64,000 nucleotides of DNA from assembly GCA_000697355.1 (NCBI GenBank), contig JNEN01000856.1, positions 170,949 through 234,948 of the forward strand. The letters run 5' to 3'. This stretch comes from Syncephalastrum monosporum B8922. Taxonomy: Eukaryota > Mucoromycota > Mucoromycetes > Mucorales > Syncephalastraceae. Shown here in pieces: positions 45,345 to 60,000 of the stretch (position 1 is the first letter of the stretch; every line of letters starts with the position of its first letter). Below the pieces are notes generated by a model. That model was not told where the DNA came from. It saw only the letters and a list, made by a program, of their open reading frames with translations, and did no database searches. Both the position numbers and the translations under genes were made by a program.

Positions 45345-48300
45345 ATGGCCGCACCGAGGCATCGCTTTGCAGAGGTGCAAGGCGCACGTCAAGCAACAGC
45401 AGCACAAGGTGAATCGGTCTGGTCCTTCTTGGCACAACCCAATACCACCGCCATCGCCGCCTCCACCGCGTGTGCAAGTGTCGTCGATCATATTCAAGTC
45501 AACGCGCGATCCCTTCAAACCATTCTGCTGCATCTCCAGAATCTCGTGCTTGCCACAGTCGATCGCGTAAAGACCCAGACATATTTGCGGACGCTGACCC
45601 GGCTGTTGCTTCTGCATGCCACATCGTCTGATCCTTCGGTGAACTTAAGCTACACTGCGACCAGCTCGAACGAACTTGTGCACCCCTTCATTACACTAGC
45701 TCGGCAACGCGTCGATCTGACTTGTGCGCTTCTGCTCGAGACCGGCTACTTGCTCGAGCGGTGCGACTCGGACCACCGGGTGATAGACACGATGGGTGCA
45801 TTTTTCGATGATATCTTGCTCGGCTCGCCCCACGGATATGCGCTCCTGCAACAGCTCGACAACAATCGCATTCCAGTAGACTGCCGTCACGCTATTTACG
45901 ACTATCTGACCCATGTGCTCCGACGCTACCCAGCACAGGCCGACCCGACGTTTTATCTGACCCTCGTCGACTTTGTATGCCGAGCCATGCTCGTCGACGG
46001 CATCTTGTCCGAGTCCCAGGCACAAGACCTCGCTCTGCTCACCGTGTACCAGCTTCTCAGCCGCGCCTACGACGCCACTACCCAGGCAACACCCACATCA
46101 CCCTACCTGGAACGGCTCCAGACCCTCTTTGGCTTGCGCGACGTGGAGAGCGACCAACCTCTAGTACATGCCAACCCGTACCTCGTTTGGGCATCCCTCT
46201 CCTTCCTGCTCATGGCGTCTCAGACGAGCGAGGACCAGTCCATCCTCTTGGACCTCATGCAAGATAATTTTATCGATAATCCGACTTTCAAAACTGTCGC
46301 AATGTTGCCTCTTTTGCAGGCATGGGCCGAGACTAGCGAGGCGCATAAATCGAAAGTTTTAAGTCTCCTAGAAGCGGTGGGCGACCAATCCAAGCCGGTG
46401 AATATGACCCAAGAAGAGAGGTTGCGTGTCGTCACTCAGGTAGGACACATCCGACCGAAACTAGTCAATCTATTAACTCCAACACTCTTAGATTGAAGAA
46501 CATGTAGCGAGCTACCCTATCACCGGCTTCCTTGCACATATGGCAACGCATCTTTGTCACTTTGTCAGCATCACCAAGCCCATACTCTCTCCCATCGCCA
46601 TGGATGATATCCACTCCGTCATCTTCACCACGCCTTTGGTGTTCAGCAAGAGCGCAGAAGAACGCAATACACACTTGTCTGCCTTGGTCGACTTGGCATC
46701 CCAGACGAGCCACAGCGTCCCCTTCAAATTCCCTGTTCTGCTCCTCCTTCTCTATCTGATGCGTTCGCACGACCTCATGTCTAGCGGTACATTTCTCCAT
46801 ATTTATCAGAACCTGCTACCGCAGCTCGTGCATCCCAGTGATCCACTCACGACGTCCAGGATTCTTCAGCTGCTCCTCCCTGTCGTGCAAGGCAGCCATG
46901 CTTCCCAGCTACGCGACACGACCATGGCGAGCGTGGCTTTCCGCGTCCTTGTCAAAGTCTTTGAGCGACAACCGCGCGTCTGGCAAGAGCTCAAGCGGGT
47001 CTTGGCGAACTGGGTGCTCCACCGCAAATCGGCCCATCGTGCGCCGGATACCAAGGCGGCCATTCAGATGGAGATTGCCGTACTCTCTAGTATGGCCCAA
47101 CTGTGCAAGGAACATGCCAACGAATGTGCGCAGGACCTGCTACCCATGCTCATGACGCTACTGCAGACCTGCAACTGCCTGAGCGTATCCTCCTTGTGCT
47201 ACATTATGGATGCTATCTGCGCCTGTATCCGTGCTGGCCTAGTGGAGCCGCGTCCAATATGGATCGTCGCCATTAACTACGTCGCAGCGTATGCGGTCGA
47301 GCAGGCGCAGCTGACCCATGTGCATCTCCTGTGGCAAAGACTATGCGACTTCTTCTCAATCGTGGGAGACATGAATGAAGGTATGCGAGGAAAGTTATGC
47401 ACGTAAGAGTAAAAGCTCATCATAAAACCCAGTGTCGGAGGTCTATATGGAATTCAAGGACGGTATCCTGCACGAATATCTGTCGCCATTGATCGCGTCT
47501 GACGTCGCTTCGGTGCGAACAGCAGCCCTGAACGCCTTGTCCCACTTCCCTGCGCCTGACATTGCCAAACTATTGCCCGAGAAAGCCAAGGACGTCACGC
47601 TCTCGATTCAGGAGGCACCCAACAGCGCGTACGGTCCTGTTCTCACCAAGCTCCTGTCGCATGAACTAGACCACATGCGTCGCAGCTTGTTTGAGGAAGA
47701 AGAAAAGAAACAGCATACGGAGGTTACCGATCGTGGTCCAGCCATTGGCGACCAAGAACAACTTCTCGGCAAACGCTACTGCCAAGAGTGGGAACAGGCG
47801 CGCGTCAGCCCCGGCCTGCGGTCAGGCTATGCATTGGCTGCACTGCAAACTGTATCGAGCTGTCTTCCAGATAAGCGCGTCACTGGGGCAGATCCTATCC
47901 AGAAGACGCGATGGTATCGGTACATGGTGACAGCGATCGCAGATGTGAGCTTGACAGATCACATCTTGGTACGTATTTCGGCCCTGGGTGCCTGGAAATC
48001 TCTTTTTGAAGGTGCGTTTGGCGCAGACAACATTGAGAGTCACGGACCAGCACTCCTGGACGACTTGCTCCGTCGTCTCGAGGCCAGCACGGTTCCCGGC
48101 ACGACCTCCAACATCTTTTTCGCACTGACGGGCTTTGTCTTGACCGCACATCACCTGTCTTCATCCTTTGGAGCTGCCTGCGCTTCTCGTGTCCTTCAAG
48201 ATATTTTGCCTCGTTTCTTGGCGCCTTCAGTGATCAGCGACGAGATCCAATTCGCAGCCCTTGTGTGCCAAGGCCACCTCGCTGGCTGTGTTATTGCTAA

Positions 48301-50663
48301 TGAAAAGCTGGCAAGCCTCTTGCTAAACACGACGCTCGAGCACGTTGCCAAGCCCAGCACCCCACGCAGCCTGGACATTGCTGTGAACCTGGTTGAATTT
48401 GCGCGGGGATATGCGGCTGCTCATTTTACAGCTGCCCTGGCCACATGGCCGACCAAGACGGCCGTTGTCGAAGCCCACGCTCAGCGAGCTACGACCACAC
48501 TTTTCGAGCATCTCGGCAAGCACATTTCGGAGAGCCTGGCGCTGGGTATCATGATGGGATGGGCCTCAATGATACGGCAAGCAGAGATGAGTGATGTCTA
48601 CTGGTTCGCGTACGAAACGCTGCAGCAACATGTGGACGAGACGTACCAAGGAAACAAGGGTACTCTGCTCGGCGCTTGCTGGGTCGTCGCCCACGCCGTC
48701 GAAGACGAAATGCAAGACGAACAAAGTATACATGCCTTGCGTGCGTCTCAAGCGCGGGCAATGACGCAGGTACGTGTATATGATATATCTATCGATTCAG
48801 TGGGTAATTCAATTGCGAAATACCTAGGCTACCATGGCACAGCAGCTTTTCCATTTCAGGGTGCCAAACGCCATTCTTTCTCGCAAACTGCTGTTGAATG
48901 AGCAGAATTTGAACGAAAGTTCGCCTGCATTCTCCGCCGAAGTGGATGCAGCCCTCGAAACGAGCAACGACACAGCTGAGCTCTACGTGTTGGCGGCGCT
49001 CTTGGGCGCAGACTACCTGAACCGACCGGTGGATCCGGAACGGATCCAGTCCGAGGCGCAGCACTATGCCAAGCCCATACGCCACAAGGTACTGCACGCG
49101 CTCGGCACAGCTGCCGGACTGTATGGTGCCTCAACAGGCCCGAATCTCAAGTACGGACGTCTGGCCGCTGTGGTTTGTGGCAAGGCAATTCAGGCCACGA
49201 TGCAGATGCGCTTCAAGGACACACACTCGACGACGGCTCAGCTCTTGTCGCTCACCGAGCCAACCTCGTACGGTCGCCTCAACAACAATACCAGCTATCT
49301 GCGCGCAGTCTTTGATACCCTTCAGGAGCTTGCGGAAGACAGCGACGATGAAACGGCGATGGGTATCCTTTTGCGCAGTCTGCGTGATACACCTGGACCA
49401 CTTCCCCCCGTCAATTGGTTCCAGTTGCTACGCAAGCTCGCCAAACGCTCCACGGCGCTGACCCTCGAGGCTCTCCACTTTGCTAGCAAGCACGCTAATA
49501 CCTCGACGTCCCTGACCGAATTTATCGTCGCACAAATGATGCAGCCAAAGCAGCCTGTGGAAGTGACGTTGGTTCTCATGGGCGAAACGGGCCTCGGCAA
49601 GGTATTGGAGCTTTCAGGTCTGCCTAACAAGAATCAGAGCAAGCATGGTCCAGCACGTCGTGGTATGGACGCTGTCACCAAGAAGGTCCGCCTCTCGGAC
49701 ATGCGCTGTGTCGAAGTCCTCGAAGTTTATACCAAACAGCTGATGAAATTGCCACGAGAAGTCCAGGTAAGTCCAAGGAAGACCTAGCGAAGACAATCAA
49801 ACGCATCCAGCCGCCAACTCTTTGTCTCTTCACTAGCTGAGATTTCTGGACACGCTTAACGCCCATCTCACTATGGAACCCACCACATTAAACCAAACGC
49901 TTCGTGATCAAGTGTTTTACCATTTGACGGAGCCACTTGTTTCTACCGACAAAATGGACGAAACGCTGATACGGCATGCAGTCGAATGCGGTGTGATGAC
50001 TAGCGAGTCTCTGCGTACCAGGGTAGCCGGGTATGCAGCAGCTGTGGCGCTCGCCGAGATGTGCCGCCTCCAACGCGAGACACAGCCGGCCGTGTGGATC
50101 ACAGAGATGGTGCAGGCGCTGATGGAAGACTTCCATTCAGAGAGGCAGACGTGGATCCAAGTAGCCAAAGCCATTGCCGCATCCGACCAGAATACAAAAC
50201 ATGCCTGGATTGGTCGACTCTTGGATATTTTGATTGTGGTGGCCAGTGACAAGAGGCGCGCCGCTGGGGACAGAGCACGCAGTCTGGAGATCGGCGTCGT
50301 GTACGGCTTGCACTGCGTTTTTAGTTATCTTTGGTGGGATAATGAACAAGATCAGTCCTTGCCACGCGCTGTCGCATTGGCAGATACACAATGTATGATA
50401 GTACAAGCGACTGCCGGTGCCGAGCAGCATGAACAGCAGAGGGTAACGTAGATACAGGTTTTTTTTTTTTTCACTGGGACTCACTGCATGTTTACGGTAA
50501 ATAGATCGTCAAGCGATTTTACAAACTCATTACCGGTATCCAATCCAAGGAGGACACAGATCAAATCGAAGATCCTTTGGCGCCGTGGTCTGCTTCGTTC
50601 CTGCAAATTGTACGACTCATGCCCGAAAGTATCCAGGTGGATAAGAAATGGATTCTCTTATAA
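45345..50663 (+). CDS. Focadhesin/RST1-like HEAT-repeat protein
   Basis: Six exons (45345-46439, 46492-47380, 47433-48769, 48828-49766, 49837-50442, 50505-50663) give 1674 aa of almost entirely alpha-helical repeats without catalytic motifs. The region around residues 430-600 (VPFKFPVLLLLLYLMRSHDL, later RILQLLLPVVQ and WQELKRVLANWV, then SSMAQLCKEHANECAQDLLP) has the layout of the DUF3730 region of animal focadhesin and plant RST1. Those proteins bind and stabilise the SKI complex that feeds mRNA into the cytoplasmic exosome. Assignment is by motif order and overall architecture, so it is firm as a large HEAT-repeat protein and less firm as the FOCAD/RST1 orthologue. The start ATG 45345 was chosen for its context; an in-frame ATG at 45234 lies in poorly coding DNA. 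The intron before the last exon holds a run of 12 T. Confidence 0.75.
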
Positions 50664-53600
50664 CTTGATGCTCCCAAATTTGACAACGTAAAGGTATCAT
50701 TTCGGGATAAATAAACCAAACATGTCCATCCACAATCTTACATATCGATTTACTTTCTCTTACCAATATAAAGCTATTGCTGACCTTTGTAGCAATGCTT
50801 TGTTCACACTTTTGAGATTTGAAATTGTAATCGAACTTCGTAAGGATCAGGAAATACTTGTTATTAAATCTAGTATCCAAGACGACTGATTTCTCGCACA
50901 ATGTGGTAGCCAACTCGTCCAAGAAGGGGGTGGGGAGACTAGATGTTCATGACTAGCTGGCCGTGCTGGTGCTGGATGATATGGACATCGGTCATTGCAC
51001 CAATTCGTTGATATACATCCCGGCGACAGCTGTTTGTTATTTGTGTTGAGCGTATGGACTGCAGAGTACCATCATGTCCATTGGATAGGCACGGACGGTT
51101 TCTGCCAGAGTCAAAATTGACACATGGAGCAGTGGTACTGTCACTGGAGTGACCGGCGAATATCCAGTGAGTGGTCTCTGGGCATGATCACCCAGAAACA
51201 TACAGCTCCGGAGCGACGTGGCGAGTCAAACCCCATGACACCAATGTGAAGCAGCACAACCAGGCAAGCGTAACCATCGTCAACTGCCACAGCAGACCAA
51301 CAAGGGTGCCTCGCCAAAGCGATAAAGGAAAGACTGGGAAAAGTGACTGGAGAAACAGTCCGTTGTTGTCGCTTCTCTTCTTTATGTGTTAAAGTCGCTA
51401 TATTATGAGCAGGAAGCATATCGAGTGAAGAGATCGAACAAGAATTTATGTGTTTCATGGCCTTGTCTGCATATAGTGAGATAAGCGAGATAGAGCATAT
51501 TATCTCTGATCCTTCATAAGCCCTACATAGTATCTTTGTATGACCTGGTCTAATAATATCACCAGTTTTGTAAATACTTCAAACAGAATATTTGTGGGGG
51601 TACGGGGTAACAAATCAAACCTCTCCCCTCATTCGACTAGCTTTGACGGCTTCAGGTGGGCATCCCTGCCAAGCCGAGCCGATGCCCAATGGTCTTGACT
51701 ACTATGCTCGCCGACAGGTCCGCCTCCCTGTCACCTTGACACAGAACTGCACTTCGGTTGCTGTTCACAGATATCACCACATCTGAGGCTACAACTGTGT
51801 GGAATCTGCTGCTCTACTCCTTGAATGATATTAGCACCCAGAATCTCGGTCCGTGCTTCTTGCTTGTCCTTCTTGAACCTTATACCGTCTTACCGTTTGG
51901 CAGAGGGTGAACAGTACAATAGTCTAAGTCTCGTTGATCCCGCTTCCACCGGCAGCCCGATCTCGATGAAACTCGAGCCAATCGATAACCAGCATCGCGA
52001 AAACAAATTACTCTACCATTTAATGAATATGATTATTGCTGCATGTACACATTATGCATATAGGAATAAGACACATACGCATAAAATGAGGTGGAACTCA
52101 CGGACGTCGATCCCAAGGTTTGCCTGCAGTAGCAATAGGAATGTAGGTCAAGCCAAAGTACCTATCATCTCAATTCCACAGAGATCACTGTAATGAAGAC
52201 AAATACACAAAAAAGGCAACAGAGACAGCAGCAGCGATGTCCAAAGATACTCTTGAAGAGGCACGACACTGCCCCATAAGCGAAAAAAGCAGTTCCCAGG
52301 ACAATGAAGAGGACACCAGCGATCAGGCATAGTCTCTCCTGTGAGAATGGCTTACCAGGCCACCATATCCACATATTTTTTTCTTTTACTTTGTTCTCTT
52401 TGTTCCTTTTCCCCCTCTCCATTCTTCTTGCCTTTTTCCACTTCTCCTACCCAGTTGGGACATTTTGTGTCCACTTCCTACCCTTTTTGAACACCTTTCC
52501 CCTTTTGGTATTTGTGACCATCCACTTTTCAAAAGGATGGATTTTTTTCCATCCATTAACCTTTTGGATGGTTAACTTTTTTTCACTCCATCACCTTCTT
52601 GGATGGATACATTTCCTTTACCAATCATATCTTGTCCCTTTTCCCTTCACATGTATTTTAGCAAATCTAGCAATTAGTATAAATACTTCCATAACTTTTA
52701 TTCAAAGACATCAGTCAATTGCAGATACACAAATACAGTTCTATCTATCTTACCCTCAAGCTTATATTATCCTTTAACTCCGTTGGAACAGCCTACTCCA
52801 TCGACAAACACAAGCCGCTACCTTTTATCATCTCCACATTTACACAAGAGACGTGGAATTCCTCTTGCCTTTTATTTCTTTTTTTTCCCAAACTTGTAAC
52901 ATCAAGAGATACACTTTTCTCTTGAATTTTCTCTTTTCTCTTTATTTTCTTTTTATTACCTTTCCGTACACGTTAAACACATAACTCGTGGTTTGACCGG
53001 TGCTCATTACAAAACCTCTATCACACACACTATACCTTTTCTTACCCAAGAAAGCCACCTATCACTTTTGTACCCTAACACTCCCTTTCACGATCACAAC
53101 TTGACAACACTGTGCAGGAGATGATATTGTCAACAGCCTGGCAACGGACAGCCTTGCGCCCCGTGTCTCGTTGGCATCAGAAATAGTCAGCTCTCCACCG
53201 TCCTCGGTACCAGGAATGCCTACCAGTGCCAAATCCACGAGTATAAGATCAACGAGCGTAAGACCTAGCAAGCAAGGCTCACCCCTCTCGGCAAGGCCAA
53301 CCCAGGACGGTATACAATAAATGTATATTTCTATTATCAAAAAGCAAAAGGTGTGAAGTTTGAGTTTGTGTGTGGCTGTCGGAAACTGCACTTGTCAGAC
53401 GGCGTGCTACGGTTTATAGGTTCTGTAAAAGAAGTAGCGCAGTGCCGCTTGACCAGGATTAAAAACAGGGAAAAAAATCGACGGAGGGATCATGCCAAAA
53501 CAGGACCGTTAATGACCGAGACATTCTATATGCTGAATTTAATTACAGTGGAAAGAGGATACCGGTGGAAATCAACCCATCCTTTCGGCACCTTCGTTTG

Positions 53601-54711
53601 GACGTAACGTTGCAAAGCACGAGAGGACTGTGCAGCTAGAAGATCTCTGAGGTTCATGACCCATCCGATCTGGTGTGAGCAAAATGTGGAAGATTGGAAA
53701 CGTGTACTACCTTTGATACAACATTGCCGAATGTCCCAGCAGCACCATCAGAGCATAATCCTTGATACCGAACGCTTTTTGGCACGCCAAGGCCCTAATG
53801 ATTAGAATATAGCATTCCTTTTCCATTATATACTGCCCTTCGTAACAGTCCATCGCCATTTGCTTCCATAGAAAATTTGACTTTCACCCGGTGGTGACTT
53901 GGCCAGGAAGCACTTGAACGATTGGCACCTAAAAGGCAGACATGAAGAAGGCCTACCAAAAGTACATGTATCAAATACTGCGTTCAAAGCACCCGGTATA
54001 GCCTTGGGTTGGGACCTGGAACTGGGTTGATCTGGGAGCTGTTGGCTAAAAATTGAACACGGAAAAAGCTTGGTATCGATGCACTGTATGTACTGTAGAG
54101 CTTATTATCTCAGCTCTTCATAAGCCCTAAAACCCACCGACGTACATACGGTAGAGGGCCGATAGAATGGATCTCATTTTAACGACACCTTTGTGCCAAA
54201 CACGACGATTGTGGCTTTTATGGCGGCTAGAACAATTCGCTGTAATGCCAAGGTTCACCTCCTTCAGCCACTGCCGTATTTATGAGCATCCAATTTTAGC
54301 TGGAAGAACTTCTTCCGCCTCTGTATACTTTACGATATCACACTGCTAACACTGCAGATAGTTGCTTGCGATCTGTACAGAATCTCAGAAAAGCAGTATG
54401 CTAATCATTGATGTTTGAGTTCGAAGCGCTAAAATCAAAGGCACCACAACTGGATGCATGAAATGTCGGTCCCACCGTCATACAAGCTGATTCTGATTTG
54501 TCCTCTGTGTGTGCTTCGGAAATGCAATGGTCCCTCTTCCAACTGCTAACTTACACTTCTGGGTAAGCTTATCCTTCATGGATCTTTTTTTGTTCTTACT
54601 ACAATGGAATATCTGAGACGATTCACCAGAAATGGGATATGCAGCGACATTTATGGCACCTCTAGAACACACAGAATCTACCCTTTATTCTGCCATAAAA
54701 ATGGACTACAT
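50664..54711. other. Gene-poor 4-kb interval with repeat remnants
   Basis: No gene is supported. Visible items: two related 35-bp segments at about 51493-51530 and 54094-54131 (shared TTATCTC and CTTCATAAGCCCTA); a hairpin GGATGGA-T6-TCCATCC at 52535-52554 within a C/T-rich zone (52380-52900); and a plus-strand Ser/Pro-rich stretch at about 53115-53320 (DDIVNSLATDSLAPRVSLAS and onwards) that looks coding-like but stands alone. A minus-strand piece at about 51040-51200 (PVTVPLLHVSILTLAETVRA) is also coherent but isolated. These may be remains of dead genes or elements. Confidence 0.5.
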
Positions 54712-56314
54712 TTAATAAGTCTCAATGCAGACCGTGGGGTTTGAAGATTTCATTGCGAGTACACGTGCAACCTCTTGATCATAATGATAATCGCAACCGA
54801 TAAAGTGAACAGACGCAAGGTTGGGTGCCTTGCTGGCAAAGAATTTTTGCAGACCCTGTGAAGTAAATTGGGTCCAACTGCCGAAGCTGATCTTGATCAG
54901 GCTCTCCAAACTATCACAGTGGTCAAGAAATCTGTCGCACACAAGTGTGTCCAGGTACAGATCAGTGAGAGGAGGCATGCTATAGCTAGCACCGTCATCC
55001 CAGGCCTCATACTTGTCAAGACGGCATCCAGGACGGTGAATGGATACATTCTCCAGCGTATCTGACGAGGACAGAATGCGTAACAGTTGATGGTTGTTCC
55101 AGGGGGCATGCTGCACGACTAAAGTGGTAAGGTGTCTGCACTGCTGCAGAAAATGGACGATTCGTTGCTCAATTCGGTAGCCATGAACTTCGCCAGGAGG
55201 AAACGTGTACTTGAGCGAGGTGAGCGGCAGAGCTGTGCTGAAAGGCAGACTTGATATGCGGTCCCAGAATACTAATGCGGTATGCTCCGTATAGAAGGCC
55301 GCAGATATGAGTGTCTCATGATGCGCGTGGAAGAGGTCGGCTGCCATTTCTTGTAACCACGCATGGCCTTCTTCCTCGTCTTGCTCGAACCAATTGATCA
55401 CCTCCAAGTATCTCAATCCTGGCAGGCCAGCTCCGCCCATGTGCTTCGCAGACGACCCACGTGACACTACTCCAAGTCGAAAGGTGTGTAAAGATACATT
55501 GGTTTTGCGCACAATGTCCGTGACCAGAGTCTGGATGGATGCCTGAGTTTGATTCTTTCCGAAGATAGCCAGCTCTTGCAGGTTTGGACACAGGGAGAAG
55601 AGTTTGTGATGAGGGAGCTGAGCTTCGGTGAACCAGTCGAGGTGCGTTAAGGCATGATGGTGAAAATCGGGGGGGATTTTCTGGACAGGTAGACGTCGTC
55701 TTGACTCGGCAATGTCGTGACTGATTTGCTGCTCGCCATACCAATAAGAAAAACGCGTCAGACGAGGACATGCGTTTAGGATGTTATGAAAATCACGGCT
55801 GTCCATGCACATATCCGATGTGTTTAATGACACCTCGCGCAGATGCGGGGCACACGCTCGTATGATATCCATCCAAGTACCTGAACAGATCTTCGTATGG
55901 TCCACAACAGAGACTGAAAGAATGTCAAGGGTAGGGTTGGCATTTGAAGAGATTTAAAGGCGGATTAATACCTCTTTCATGATAGTTAGTGGCGAGCTCA
56001 AGCTTCTCGAGACGGGACCAGTCCGCCAGTGAGACTAATTGGAGCCCAGCCGCGCAAAGGGATGGTGAAGTCGGTGCAAATGTAAACTGACGTATATGGC
56101 GACTGTCGACTCGTTTGAGCCAGACGACACAGCTCGTCGTGTCGTATTCTTGGCTTGACGATCGAACGATCACCTCGGTCCACATGCCAGCCCAGTTCAG
56201 CAGGAAGTCACGCCAGGTTTTGCAAACCGCAGTACAGGTTACCCGCTCCTTGAATTCAAGATGACCGAAGATCAAAGCAACGATGTCATATGGAAGCAGG
56301 TTAACCTTATCCAC
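54712..56314 (-). CDS. F-box/leucine-rich-repeat protein
   Basis: Two minus-strand exons (55972-56314 and 54712-55913) give 514 aa. Residues 5-45 are an F-box (LLPYDIVALIFGHLEFKERV, then CTAVCKTWRDFLL), which docks on Skp1 in SCF ubiquitin ligases. The rest contains degenerate leucine-rich repeats (LREVSLNTSDMC, LQELAIFGKN, LRYLEVINWF, LTSLKYTFPP, LESLIKISFGSW), the likely substrate-binding face. Such genes are numerous and fast-evolving in Mucoromycota, so the substrate cannot be guessed. Confidence 0.85.
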
Positions 56315-57049
<735 letters not shown>

Positions 57050-57086
57050 CTAGTTGACTTGATTCACATAGTTAGATCGTCTTGGG

Positions 57087-60000
57087 ATGCCATTATCACC
57101 CATCGACACACGATCACCCACCAGAAGCGGTGGATCCGACGAGAATGGAACGAAAAAGATCGCAGTGAAAGACGCACTTCGGAACCGATACAGCGCCCTG
57201 CCGCCCACGCGACGCTACGCTGAACAACGAGCCGATCGCCAGGTGCCGTTCAGCCTGTCTTCCGGCGACGATGCGACGCTGGCCCCCTTTGGCCAGTTCC
57301 GCAACTTCGTCAAGGACTTCCGCAACACGTCGCCTCTCCGCTCCGAGTCGCCCGACAGCAGAAAGCTCGCCCAGAAACAAGCCTCTGCGCCTGGCTCTCC
57401 TCAGCGTCATTTGCGCGAACGCAGCACCCCCCCGCAGTACTTCCCCACCCCTCTCCACTTCAGCGACGACGAAGACGATCACACCAAGGTCGTCACTAAC
57501 CGCAAACGGCCAAGACACCAGGTCTTGGACGACACCGACGAGGAAGACGAGACGCCCTCTGAAGAGACGGGCGGCGCCGAGGACGAGGACGAAGAGGAGG
57601 AAGATGAAGACGAAGACGAGGTAGACGCCTACGTAGACAAGGACGAGGCGGTTGAGCGAACGCAGAGCGTGTCAAGCAGGCTATCGGCAGTGGCGATGGA
57701 GAAACTCGTCGACAACGTGAACGCCCGCTTCCCCAGTGCCAGCAAAAGACTGGTACGCAGCGCCCTGACCCGTGCCAACTGGAGCCAGGTCGCTGCACTC
57801 GCCATCCTGGACAAAGAGCTGTACGGTGCATCTCCAGTGCAAAAGAAGCCCCTCAAGCGCCTGAAGCAGCGCCACCTGCCATCCGACGAAAGCGAATCCG
57901 ACAGCGACGCTGAGCCCGAGAACCCGCTGGCCGTGTACCGCCGCGTGCGTGAACAGTCCCGCAAGGAACACCAAACCGTCAAGTTCTACAACACCGCGAC
58001 CGCCACTGAGATTCAGGATATCGCAGGATGCACCGCCGAGTCGGCAGAGAAGCTGATCCAACTGCGCCCCTTCAAGGACATCGACGAGCTGCGTGAGACA
58101 CTGCGGGCCAAGAAGGGACTTAGCGTCAAATACGAGACCGCCTACGTCGACATGATGGAGGGCTACTCCCTCGTCGACGAAATCATCGGTGACATTGAGG
58201 AGCTCGGCGGTGAACTGACGGAGATCTTGAACTCCTGGCTCAAGCTGGATACCCAAAAGGACACTTCAGATGACGCCGTACTCGAGGAGGATACGGGCAT
58301 GCATGTCGTGGACGCCGCGCCTTCCGACGCCATGGAGGGTTACCTCGTCGAGCAGCCTGCGATCATTAGCCCGGATATCACGCTCAAGAACTACCAGATG
58401 ATCGGCATCAACTGGCTCCTAATGCTGTACCGAAAAAAGATCTCCGGCATCCTTGCAGACGAGATGGGTCTCGGCAAGACCGCCCAGGTCATTAGTTTCC
58501 TCGGACGCCTGCACGAGCTCGGCAACAAGGGCCCGCATCTTATCATTGTCCCGACCTCCACCATGGACAATTGGTTGCGCGAGTTTGAACGGTTCTGCCC
58601 CACTCTGGAAGTCGTTGGCTACCACGGCACACAAAGTGAGCGTTTCGAGATGCGCGAGGATATGTTAGCCGACGATGCCGAAGAGTTCAATGTTGTGGTA
58701 ACGACCTACAATATCGCTACTGGCCAAAAAGACGATCGCAGCTTTCTGAAGAAGCTCAAATGCGAGTCGGTCATCCTCGACGAAGGCCATATGATCCGCA
58801 ACTGCACCAGCGCGCGCTATAAGCACCTAATGGCTCTCTCAGCTCCTTTCCGTCTGCTGCTGACCGGTACACCGCTTCAAAACAATCTGCAAGAGCTCAT
58901 TTCGCTGCTGATGTTCATCATGCCTGACATGCTGGTTGCACACGAGGAAGATATCCGTAATTTGTTCAAGATCAAGACCATCTCGGGCGACACATCGGGC
59001 AAGGCTTCCCAGATCCAGATACTCTCGAGACAGCGCGTTGCGCGTGCCAAGAAGATGATGACCCCCTTTGTGTTGCGCAGACGCAAGGTGGACGTACTCA
59101 AGGATTTGCCAAAGAAGGTCCAAGTGATCGATCGAAATCCGATGCTGCCTGAGCAGCAAAAACTGTATGATCTCATTCTCCGCGAATCCAAGCAGTCCTA
59201 TGAGCAGGCATTGCAGGACAAGGACAAGAAGCAAAAAAGCAGTGGCTCTAAACTCGATCGTCTCAAAAACATTGTCATCCAGCTGCGCAAGGCGGCCGAC
59301 CACCCTCTCCTCTTCCGTCATATTTACAACGATGCCACGATCCGTAAAATGAGCAAGGCCATTATGAAGGAGGAGCGGTATTGGGACGCCAACGAGGAGT
59401 ATATCTACGAGGACATGTCGGTCATGACAGACTTTGAGCTCAACAACCTATGTAAAGAACACAAGGTAAAAAGCATCTCGAAACGCTTCATCTGGATGTA
59501 GGACTCACATACTTTCTCGTTCTCTTCTTTCTGTTCAGTCGATTGCCAAGTTCCAGTTCGAAAGCGAAGAGTGGATGAAAGCCGGCAAAGTAGAACGGCT
59601 CAAGGAAATCCTGCCAGCAATGAAGCAGAAAGGCAACAAGGTGCTGCTCTTTAGCCAATTTACCAGTTTGCTGGATATCCTCCAGCCCGTCATGGATACC
59701 CTCGATATGCGCTATCTGCGTCTGGATGGATCGACCAGCATGGCCGACCGACAGGTGCTGATTGACCAGTTCAACGAAGACAAAGATATCAATGTCTTCT
59801 TGCTGAGTACCAAAGCAGGTGGGTTCGGTATTAACTTGACCTCGGCAAAGTAAGTACGTGGAACGGAACAATATTGGAAACTAACCCCTCTCTTAATCTA
59901 GTATCGTCATCTTGTACGACATGGATTTCAACCCGCAAAACGATCGACAGGCTGAGGACCGTGCGCATCGTACGTGATAGTGAAAAAAGGAAAAAAAAAA

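Noticed and set aside
52165..52422. Minus-strand 85-codon frame with two hydrophobic, Cys-rich segments
   Set aside because: Could be a small membrane protein, but it lies in a composition-skewed zone, lacks recognisable family features, and I cannot define flanking exons. Not enough to call.
53060..53090. CCCTAACA-type word suggesting a telomere repeat
   Set aside because: A single occurrence, with no array of TTAGGG units.
53353..53607. Plus-strand 84-codon frame with Lys/Arg-rich middle
   Set aside because: No motif, no supporting splice structure, flanking sequence full of stops. Possibly a relic, but unsupported.
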